From Protopterus annectens (lineage: Eukaryota > Chordata > Ceratodontiformes > Protopteridae): a stretch of DNA of 64,000 nucleotides. The notes beneath the pieces were generated by a model. It did no database searches. It saw nothing but the letters and a program-made list of their open reading frames with translations, and was not told the origin of the DNA. Location: NCBI RefSeq assembly GCF_019279795.1, contig NC_056743.1, positions 926,725,516 to 926,789,515 on the forward strand, read 5' to 3'. A program made the translations under genes and the position numbers. Shown here in pieces: positions 55,932-64,000 of the stretch. The stretch's first letter is position 1, and each line of letters opens with the position of its first letter.

Positions 55932-57000
55932 CTAAGAAAAGGATGGTGTAGCTAAGATACCCTGCAGGACAGCCATAGCAAAGCCTGCTCTGGATCTAGA
56001 ATATAGAGGTAAATTGTAATGCTTGGCAAATGTATGCACGGAGCTCCATGTGGCAGCTTCTAAAATGTCTTTTGTAGCCACCCCTCTTAAGAAGGCTGTG
56101 GAGGTGGCTGTGGCTCTCGTAGAGTGAGGTCTGATGTTAGCTGGTACAGTCGTTCCATGAAATGAGTAACAAAAGCGGATGCAATTTCCTATCCATTTTG
56201 AAATTGTCTGTTTGGAAATTGCTTTTCCTTGAGTACCAGAAGCATATGCTACCAGCAGCTGGTCAGTTTTTCTGAAACCTTTAGTTCTGTCCAAGTAGTA
56301 GCGCAACTGTCTGTGAATGTCCAGGGTGTGCAGCAGTTTCTCCCCTTTGTTTTGTGGATTTGGGAAGAAGGTAGGCAAGTGAATAGCTTGATTCAATGAA
56401 ACCCTGGATACCACCTTTGGCATAAAAGTAGGATTAGTTCTTAATGAAACTCTATCCTGATGGAAAATAATAAATGGCTGAACTGCCATTAGGGCCTGCA
56501 ATTCCAAAACTCTTCTTGCTGAGGTTATTGCCAGAAGGAAAGCAGTCTTCCATGAGAGGTACTGTAGATCTGCAGATGCTGCTGGTTCGAATGGAGGCAG
56601 TGTTAGTTTTTCCAACACGTAGTTAAGGTTCCAAGCAGGTAGAGGTGGTTTCCTTGGAGGTTTGATGTTTTTGATCCCTCTTAGAAACTGTCTTAGGAGA
56701 GGATGAGAAAAAATAGGAGGATCAGTATTGTACTCAGCTGAAATTGCTGAAGCATGAATCTTAACAGAAGAGTAAGACAGTCCATTGTGGAACATTTCTG
56801 CCAGGTATTCCAGGATATGTGGCATGTTCATCATTGTCGCATCTAGGCCCTTTGTGGTGTTCCAGATGAGGAATCTTTTCCATTTTGCTGAGTATGTCTT
56901 CCTTGTGGAAGGGCGGCGAGCTTCCAGAATAATATTCTTTACTCTCTGGGAAAGCTTATCCTGAGGAAGAGTCAAGGTATTCTCCACGCTGTTAGTTGCA
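55932..57000 (-). CDS. DIRS E tyrosine recombinase domain (open)
   Basis: C-terminal part of a frame that is stop-free from 60,815 down to 55,932. The recombinase proper starts around 57,000 with SQRVKNIILEARRPSTRKTY, then LAEMFHNGLSYSSVKIHAS, TSARRVLELQALMAV (first catalytic Arg), HSTRATATSTAFLRG (HxxR) and KHYNLPLYSRSRAGFA. All catalytic residues seen in copy C are kept. It ends at the natural stop shared with other copies. Confidence 0.88.
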
Positions 57001-58834
57001 ATGTTTTCAGGTTGGAGTGAAGAGTTTTGTATCTGTGCTGTGTCAGTAGAAGTGGCAATAGAGGTACGGGCCATGGCTTCGTCCGTGACATGCTCCTTAG
57101 CAGTGGGTACCAGTGCTGCCTTGGCCAATCCGGAGCTATCAGGATCACTTTTGGCTGCTCTGCCCTGATCTTCAGTAACACCTTGGTCATTAATGGAATA
57201 GGAGGAAATGCATACACTGTCAGATTTCTCCAGCTGAAAGAGAGAGCGTCCACTTTCCACGCTTGTGGGTGGTATGTCCTTGAGGAGAATTTCTTTAGTT
57301 AATGATTGTGGGGGGATGCAAATAGATCTATGTCCAGGCTCCCCCAAGATTGTGTTATCTTTTGGAAAATGTCTGGGTGCAGCATCCACTCGTGTGCATC
57401 CATGATATTTCTGCTTAAGCTGTCCGCCAGTGTATTGTCCTTCCCTGGCACAAACTGAGCCTGTAGCTGTATATTGAGTTTCAAGGAAAGATCCCATAGA
57501 TTCATTGCCAGCCTGCACAGAGGGTAAGAATGGGTACCTCCTTGCTTGTTTATGTACCTCATAACTGTGGTGTTGTCTGTCCTTATTAGTAGATGGCCTT
57601 GATGCAGAAAGAGTTTGAAGGCCTCGATTGCATGTATCACTGCTAGCATTTCTTTTTGATTTATGTGCATGCGTAGCTCCTTTCGTGACCACTGTCCTTG
57701 GATACCTCTGCCCTCCATGTGTGCTCCCCAACCTAGATCTGAAGCGTCTGTTGTAATAGTTTGGGAGGTTTTTGGCTTTGTGAAGGGCAGCCCTCTGTTG
57801 GACTGGCTGGCCTGAGCCCACCACAGAAATTCCTTGTGAAGGCATGGAATGAGTGGGATTAGAGTTTCCAAACTGTGACTGTGCTGAGTCCATAAACTCC
57901 TTAGGTACCACTGAAGCTTTCTCATATGTAGCCTTGCTTGTGGAATCAGAAGAATACAGGATGCCATGTAACCCAGGGCCTGCAGGATATTCCTTGCAGT
58001 CAGCTGAGTTTGTCTTGCCAGATTCTTGAAGTAATCCGGTAGTTGATTTTGTTTTTCTTCTGTGAGATAAGCCATTTGGGTGGTTGTATCTAGATCCGCA
58101 CCCAGAAAGGTTATTCTTTGGGATGGAACAAGTCTTGATTTGTGCATGTTGACTGTATATCCCAAGGCCTGTAGAAGACTGATGGCATAATTTAAGTCCT
58201 TTATCAGAGATTGTTGGTTGTCCGCTTGTATAAGGCAGTAGTCCAGATATGGGTAGATTTGAATCCCCTGGAGTCTGCAGTGTGCTTTTACTGATGCCAG
58301 GCATTTCGTGAATACTCTGGGCGCAGTAGATAAGCCAAAGGGCAATGCTGAGAATTGATAATGCTCTGACCCTGCAAGAAATCTGAGGTATCTTCTGCAA
58401 CTTTGTCTGATAGGGACATGCAGGTATGCCTCCTTGAGGTCTAGAGTAACCAGCCAAGACCCCTTGCCCAGCATGGGAAGGAGTTGCTGTAGAGTCAGCA
58501 TTTTGAATTTTGGCACAATGAGATAAGTATTTAGTACGGACAAGTCTAGAATAGGCCTCCATTGATGCTCTTTTCTTGGAACAAGGAATAGTCTGGAGTA
58601 AAATCCTTGGCCTTGTTCTGAAATAGGAACTTTTTCTATGGCTTTCATTTGTAGTAAGTTTGAGATTTGTTTCAAAGCCTCTGTCCTTTGATTCGGTGGC
58701 AGGCCTGGTATGCCTTTTCTCTTTGGCAATGTGTGGAAATGGAACCTGTATCCATTGTCTATTATTTGTAGTGTCCATTTGTCTGTTGTAATGTTGTGCC
58801 AATTTCTTGAGAATAAAGAAAGCTTTCCGCCCAA
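56972..58834 (-). pseudogene. DIRS E reverse transcriptase-RNase H (motif C altered, one stop)
   Basis: 511 open codons from 58,834 (MGGKLSLFSRNW) to a stop at 57,296-57,298, then the last ~100 codons in the same frame to 56,972 (LQLTAWRIP). RT blocks: GFYSRLFLVPRKEH, VTLDLKEAYLHVPIR (motif A), ALPFGLSTAPRVF, and YPYLDYCLIQ, where the second catalytic Asp of YLDD is Tyr. RNase H blocks TTDASDLGWGAH, HINQKEMLAV and RTDNTTVMRYINKQGG are present; other copies have MWYINK. RT activity should be lost through the YLDY change. Confidence 0.88.
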
Positions 58835-58959
58835 AAGGTGCTTCTAATTGAGCCCTGGTTGGCAGAGTCAAAGCAGAGTCATTGAGTTTGTCCTTGTGCA
58901 GCAGTTGCAGATCCTGAACTGCTAGTCTGTAGTGGAGGTTGCCATTGACGGCCTCTGTA

Positions 58960-60692
58960 GGAGCCCCTAGCTTGGCCTCTACCTCTGGCACACGCCTGTT
59001 TCTGCCCCTTTGAAACCTTTCTGTTTCCGGAAAGGACCAATTCTTGGAAGGCCAGTTTCTGCTGAATCTAGGCGGTTGGACTTGAAGAAAATCCTTAACT
59101 GTTTGTACAGATTTTGCCTTTTCCTCAAATTTCTTTAGGACGTCTTGAGCAGTGGAACCAAATAACTTTTGCTTTTCCAGTGGAGCATCCAAAAGCTTAG
59201 CTTTAACATGTTCTGGCAGGGATTGTTCCTTCAGCCAAGCATGCCAGCGTTTGACAACACCTGTCATTGCTGACCTACATGAAGCTTCCAGTGCATCATA
59301 ACCACATTGCAAGAAATGGTTGCTAACCTGCTGTGAATTATGTACCAGATCCTGAAGGGATTTACGGTCCAGAGGTTCAGAGGAAGACAATTTCTTATGC
59401 ATTTCTTCTAACAAATACTCTTGATACTGTATCATGTGAAATTGACAATTTAATGCCCTCATAGCAAGAGTGGCAGAAGTATACACTTTTTTACCCCATC
59501 TCTCTAATGCACTGGACTCCTTTGCAGAGGGGAGTGGGTTCTTAGTAGCAACAGCTGCAACCCCTTTAGGGCCCTGTGAAATAGTTTCAGGGTCAGCAGA
59601 GTGGACCTTATAAAGAAAATTATGAGTGTCCGGGACCCTGTAATACCTATCAGGCTTAACAGGGGCCGGAGGAAGAGTGTCAGGGGTCATACTAGAGTCA
59701 GAATATACATCATCAATCACATTTAAAACAGGAGGAATAGCCAAAGGTCTATGCTGAGGTAAATGAAGAAAAGTTCTTAGTCTTTTCCTGGAATCAGAAT
59801 ATTCCTGTCCCTGCCATTTGAAATGCTCTCTCATAGTGTGAAGGGTCTCCCCAAAGGAAAGCTCTTCAGGAGGGGGGGCTGAGGGAATAGATTCCTCTGC
59901 ATCCGAATCCTCGTAGGCCGAAAAAGCCTCCTCCTGGTAGTCTGAGTGATCGGAGCCAACAGAGGCCTCCTCTGAGGAGAGGGGATCAGGAGGATCCATC
60001 CTGGGCCTTTTGTCTAGAGGGGGTTGGGAGCCCCTATCCGGATGCGGCTGAGAGCCCCTAATTAAGGAGATCAGGTCTTCTGCTAGAGTTAAAATCTGTG
60101 AACTAGAAGAAGGTCCCTGAGGAATAACTCTGGGAGGCATGGCTTTAGTGTGTTTTGCAGCTTTAGCCCTTGTGAAGGCCTTAATAGACATGGATGCAGG
60201 AGGCCAGGCTGCACCACGTGCTGGTGTAGCTTTATCTAAAGGTATGGTGTCGGAAGATTCCAATACACCAGTTTCGGAAGGCAATTCTGTAACCGACTTG
60301 GTAGGAGCCTCCGGGGCCGAGGCTGTCGGTTGTATAATTTCAGGGTTCGGAAGTACCAAGGACTCGGTATCAGCCGAGACCGAGACACTCGCGGTAGGCC
60401 TAGCCGCGGTTTCAGCCGAAACCGCGGTCTGCGTGTGTCGGTCCTTGTCTTTCCGTTTCTTAATTAAATGTGATGTCGGGGTTTCCGACAGCATTTTGTA
60501 AGCAAAACTATCCCCAAAAATCTCTTCTGCGAACTCCGACCGACGTCTAAGAGTGCGTCGGTTGAAGGAAGCGCAGGCAGAGCAGGCCGAGACATCGTGG
60601 TCTGGGCCTAAGCAAGGAAGACAATAAGAGTGGAAATCCTTATGAGGTATTTGTTTCCCACAAGTTAAACAATTATTAACTTTTTCTGACAT
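58960..60692 (-). CDS. DIRS E gag-like ORF1
   Basis: ATG at 60,692 (MSEKVNNC); an upstream in-frame start at 60,815 lies in the ITR and is not conserved. N-terminal Cys/His module as in copy C, then the acidic Ser-rich middle, KVYTSATLAMRALNCQFHM and VQTVKDFLQVQPPRF. Near 58,993 an extra base or two changes the Arg/Gly-rich tail (RNRRVPEVEA instead of RNRRSRGRN) and removes the normal stop, so the frame runs on. Confidence 0.82.
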
Positions 60693-60846
60693 CGGCTGAG
60701 GCAAGAAAGAGTCCCCAACGGGGTACTTAGCTTTTGAAGTCTTCGGATAGCGAAAATACAGGAGGTGGCCGACCGGCACTTGCGAACTGCTTCTGCTTCG
60801 GGCACCACGCGGCAAGAAAGACTGGGGAAGATGGCGTCGGCTGACG

Positions 60847-60854
60847 CTTTTATA
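60847..60854 (-). promoter_or_regulatory. DIRS E 5' ITR TATA box
   Basis: TATAAAAG on the minus strand about 155 bp upstream of the gag start, in the ITR core shared with 55,579-55,586. Confidence 0.5.
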
Positions 60855-60991
60855 CCCCAGGCGTTGTGATGTCGGGGAAAGGGCAACATCAGCCGACGCC
60901 GGACCCAGACTTTGGAATCCGGCCGACCGAAGGGCTGCCTGAGGCAGGACAATCCATATGTAATGACCGCAGATGCATCCTTGAAGGACAT

Positions 60992-61377
60992 ATACGTAAC
61001 ACGCAATATCTAGTACTGTGGTTGTAGAACATTCGACTTACATTACTTTTCTTCAACAACTTGGAAGGTAGTCAGATTTTATGCAAACCCAAGATAAGTC
61101 TTTGAAAGGTATACAACACTCCTAAACAATGCAAGAAATACTAGTGTGGGGATGCCTAGCATCCTTGTTGGCAGGACCCTTTTCTGTCAGCTGGACCCTG
61201 TCTAACTCCAAAGCCAATTCCTGAATTAAACTACTTAACAAGTGTAAGCAGTCTCAGAACACTGAGTTATCAGGCAACTCAGAAGTCATAATTATGTGTT
61301 ATTTTGTGGTCTCTGATTTATGATGAGCTGCTATCATTCAAAGGTTGTACACACAAGTTAGTGTGGTATTTAATTAC
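60992..61377. other. PAN2 intron start
   Basis: Between the right end of DIRS E and the donor site of the upstream PAN2 exon (GTAATT at 61,372-61,377 on the minus strand). No other feature seen. Confidence 0.5.
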
Positions 61378-61506
61378 CTGGCATGGGTCTCCTCTTGAAA
61401 GATCCAGCATATGGAACAGGAATCCAAGTTCGCAAGCCAGACAAAATTCCTTCTGACACAGGTGATTCTGAACCAGACAACGGATTGGCTCCATGAAATA
61501 CAGCAC
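61378..61506 (-). CDS. PAN2: PAN2 internal coding exon (129 nt)
   Basis: Minus strand, 61,506 to 61,378: exactly 43 codons in phase 0, after acceptor TTCTGCAG and before donor GTAATT. It encodes [13 protein letters not shown], then [20 protein letters not shown] and [10 protein letters not shown]. From memory this is a very conserved segment of vertebrate PAN2, in the pseudo-ubiquitin-hydrolase domain of the PAN2-PAN3 deadenylase, with the Cys pair of CLAC preserved. The protein continues directly with the exon at 12,951-13,150. The preceding exon (expected to end in NAYCNCMIQ) was not found up to 64,000. Confidence 0.95.
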
Positions 61507-62049
61507 CTGCAGAATTCAGCCACAGTTCAGAGTAAGAAAAGATATTGCAAAAGGATATCAGGACAGACCAAAATCTAGTGAAATTCTGTCAAACAATATT
61601 ATTTCAAAACACGTGCACTTACAGCAAATAGACATTCTCAAAGTTAGTACTGACTACCCAGACAAAAAACTCTGTTGTCCATACCATTATGGTTATGAAA
61701 TATTTCTGAAATCTCAATCTAACCTGATTGTACAGCAATATATACTTCTTCGTTAAAGGAATTCATTAGCAATATGGAAAGAAAAATAAACATACCAAAG
61801 GCACAAAAATAGCAAATACATTTATACTGTATATGGCTCTAGGAGGGAACCCATCCTAATTGTATTCAGCTTTATCCCATTCTAATTGTATTCAGCTTTA
61901 TCCACTCAGCCACTTTCCTTTTCTCTGATGCTCCCACACTCAATAATGTGTAATCACTATGCTGGCACATGACATGATGTCACAAGATACACTAGAAGAG
62001 TTTGCCTAGCTCCTGAACTACCAGTTCATCCCCACCTCTGAAAGATCAC
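61507..62049. other. PAN2 intron
   Basis: AT-rich. At 61,853-61,903 a ~25-bp unit (CTAATTGTATTCAGCTTTAT) is tandemly repeated twice. No upstream PAN2 exon is visible. Confidence 0.5.
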
Positions 62050-64000
62050 ACCTATAATATTTATTATTGATACATAAATGCCCTTCTGATCTCTCACAGA
62101 GAATTACAACAGTATTTGATAGATGGAAGGAACATATATATACATGGAAAGAGGGGACAGGGATCTGTGACCTATCAAAACTAAGAGCTCTCATAAAATC
62201 ATCCAAGGCTAACTTTGAGAGAAAAATCGCCAAGGACACAAAAGACAATCATAAGGCCTTCTTTAGCTATGTTAGAAACCTAGGAGGAAACTCCCAGATA
62301 TGCTCAGAATTAGTCCAAAATGATGTGAAGATTACTGAACCTACACACATTGCCAACATACTGGCTGACAGGTTCAGTGCAAACTTCTCCCCCCCCCTCC
62401 ACCCCAAAAGGAGAGATATCTATACCAGAGGATTGTAGCCCCCCAAACATCTCCAACGCCCAGGTGAGAATTGCTCTCTCCAAGGCAAAAAACACAGCAT
62501 CCATGGGACCGGATGGTGTCCCCGGCTGCGTGCTCCACGAACTCAATGAGGAATTAAACCCGCAGTTAGGACAGCTGTTTAATCTTAGCATCACCTCAGG
62601 ATACGTACCCAAGGAGTGGCGCACTGCGACTGTGGTCCCACTTCACAAGGGCGGTGCCTCCACCGACCCTGGAAATTACCGTCCCATTAGCTTGACAAGC
62701 CTTATCTGCAAAGCCATGGAGAGGATCATAATGGAACTCATAAATAAAGACATAGGAACTTGCAGACTTTGGATCCAACCCAGTTTGGCTTTGTCAAAGG
62801 CAGATCATGCCTTTTAAACTTGGTTGACTTTTTGAAACAGTCACCAAGGCCATTGATGAGGGAAAGGCAGTCCATACAGCCTACCTCGACCTGGCAAAGG
62901 CCTTCGACACAATACCCCACTCAGGTATTATCAAAAAACTCATCAGCTTGAATGTAAACCCATACATCACAAGATGGGTTGCAAACTGGCTAAGTGACAG
63001 AACCCACAGGGTCAGAGTTGCTGGAGCCATGTCAGACTCAAAGCCTGTCACAAGTGGTGTCCCACAGGGCTCAGTCCTGGGTCCACTCTTGTTTGGCATC
63101 TACTTTTCTGAAGTACAAGCTAACACAGGAGGGTTATGGCTGACAAAGTTTGCAGATGACTGCAAACTGGGCGCCATAGTCGAAAACACTTCTGACACAG
63201 ATATCCTTCAGAAGGGCCTCACAGAAACGGATAATTGGTACCAGAGCCATGGCCTAAAGTTAAACGCCAAGAAATGCATAGTCATACCCTTTGGGAAAAA
63301 CAAGGTTACCCCTAGCTACCATATAGGTGGTGATCCACTGAGCACAGAAGAAGTCATCAGGGACCTGGGGACCCAGGTTGACACTAGCCTTTCGTTTGAC
63401 ACTCATGTTGCTAAAGTAGTCAGGAAAACCTTCTACATTGCCCACCTGATCATGAAGGGATTCACATCTAGATCAAGGGAGGTCATCGTCCCCCTGTACT
63501 CATCACTCATTAGACCTATAATTGAGTACAATGCCCCATTCGGAATGTATCTGACCCGACATCTGCAGCAGCTGGAAAGGCCCCAAAAGTTCCTCACCAA
63601 GAGGATAAAGGGTCTCAAAAATATGTCTTATGCTGCCCGACTGAAAGAACTCCAGCTCTATTCAGTCTCATACCGCTTGCTCAGAGGTGACCTGTGCCTG
63701 ACATATAAGGCCATGTCAAACCCAGATTTGATGAATATGCTTCACCCCAAAAAATCTAGATCCCTCAGAACCACAAGGGCGGGAGACTTAAACCTTGACA
63801 TGGTTATTAATAGGACGTGCTGGAGGGACAGATTCATCACCCAGAGACTCCCTATGCTGTGGAACAAAATCCCGGTAAATGTGAGGCAGAGCACCTCGCT
63901 GGCCTTGTTCAAGAGGAATCTTGACCAATGGATGGGAGATCGCAGATATACCCCAGGGATTACTTCAGTGTCACTGCTCGACAGAGGCACAGCAAAATAA
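62050..64000 (+). pseudogene. CR1/L2-like LINE ORF2 (RT and C-terminus, frameshifted)
   Basis: Plus strand, 5'-truncated near 62,050 so that no endonuclease is present. Pre-RT region KANFERKIAKDTKDNHKAFF, then NTASMGPDGVPGCVLHELNE, WRTATVVPLHKGG, GNYRPISLTSLICKAMERII, TQFGFVKGRSCLLNLVDFLK, AYLDLAKAFDTIPHSG (motif A), SGVPQGSVLGPLLFGIYF (motif B), WLTKFADDCKLGA (motif C, FADD), and the C-terminal CWRDRFITQRLPMLWNKIP block. The last 350 codons (62,948-63,997) are open to a TAA at 63,998-64,000. Three frame changes, near 62,395 (a C run), 62,765 and 62,860. Confidence 0.87.

Larger units (their letters stand above)
55422..60991 (-). mobile_element. Near full-length DIRS retrotransposon E
   Basis: 5,570 bp from AGTAGAG (55,422; AGTACAG elsewhere) to GAAGGACAT (60,991). 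The ICR junction at 55,859/55,860 confirms both ends, with 1-2 differences per arm. Order on the minus strand: ITR, gag, RT/RNase H, recombinase, ICR, spacer, ITR. Same subfamily as C and F. No target duplication (TTAGAA at left, ATACGT at right). Lesions are few: two frameshifts near the gag/RT boundary, one stop in RNase H and a motif C substitution. Confidence 0.95.

Noticed and set aside
58902-60815. An upstream gag start at 60,815 giving 41 extra residues
   Set aside because: It lies in the ITR downstream of the TATA box, is not conserved in A-D, and all copies share the MSEK start.
61318-61506. Treating the whole open frame as PAN2 coding sequence
   Set aside because: The last 60 bases continue past the splice donor at 61,377 and lose similarity to PAN2.

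Overview
This is nuclear DNA from a vertebrate with a large, repeat-swollen genome. The only host gene I recognise is PAN2, the catalytic subunit of the PAN2-PAN3 poly(A) deadenylase, on the minus strand. Two adjacent coding exons are visible, at 61,378-61,506 and 12,951-13,150. Both keep canonical splice sites and join in phase 0, so the window is mostly one PAN2 intron of about 48.2 kb plus parts of the two flanking introns. DIRS-type retrotransposons of this kind, Penelope-like elements, CR1/L2-like and L1-like LINEs and hAT elements together suggest an amphibian with a big genome (salamander or caecilian) or a lungfish. I cannot name the species.

Layout. 1-10,198: two minus-strand DIRS elements (A, cut by the window edge, and B). 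10,199-13,898: intron with a palindromic MITE and the downstream PAN2 exon. 13,899-25,124: DIRS D with a complete younger DIRS C (16,901-22,522) inserted in its reverse transcriptase. 25,125-27,700: unremarkable intron. 27,700-40,810: a diverged ~375-bp tandem repeat split by a ~10.2-kb composite Penelope-like insertion. That insertion itself carries a 3.5-kb hAT-like element (30,054-33,580) and a small plus-strand DIRS derivative F (34,247-36,487). 40,815-43,670: decayed L1-like LINE. 43,675-48,450: divergent DIRS G. 48,690-53,420: scrambled remnants (an old DIRS reverse transcriptase, a second Penelope-like element, a tRNA-derived SINE, and a second G-family DIRS with a hAT MITE in its recombinase). 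53,540-53,990: LINE ORF1 esterase relic. 55,422-60,991: near full-length DIRS E. 61,378-61,506: upstream PAN2 exon. 62,050-64,000: 5'-truncated CR1/L2-like LINE ORF2.

The DIRS elements are the main content. In coding order each has a 5' inverted terminal repeat (ITR) with a TATA-type promoter, gag, reverse transcriptase/RNase H (RT/RH), a tyrosine recombinase (YR) in an overlapping frame, an internal complementary region (ICR), and a 3' ITR. The ICR holds the two element ends joined (GGACAT/AGTACAG), so it fixes the termini to the base and supports a circular-intermediate, recombinase-mediated mode of insertion without target duplication. Every copy visible in full has at least one lesion. 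C and E are the least decayed.

The most interesting points are the 48-kb PAN2 intron, the C-in-D nest with exact termini, DIRS F (whose interior is inverted relative to its termini), the inward promoters in both ITRs with a cAMP-response-like element in one subfamily, and the composite Penelope-like insertion whose inverted arms share one nonsense codon.
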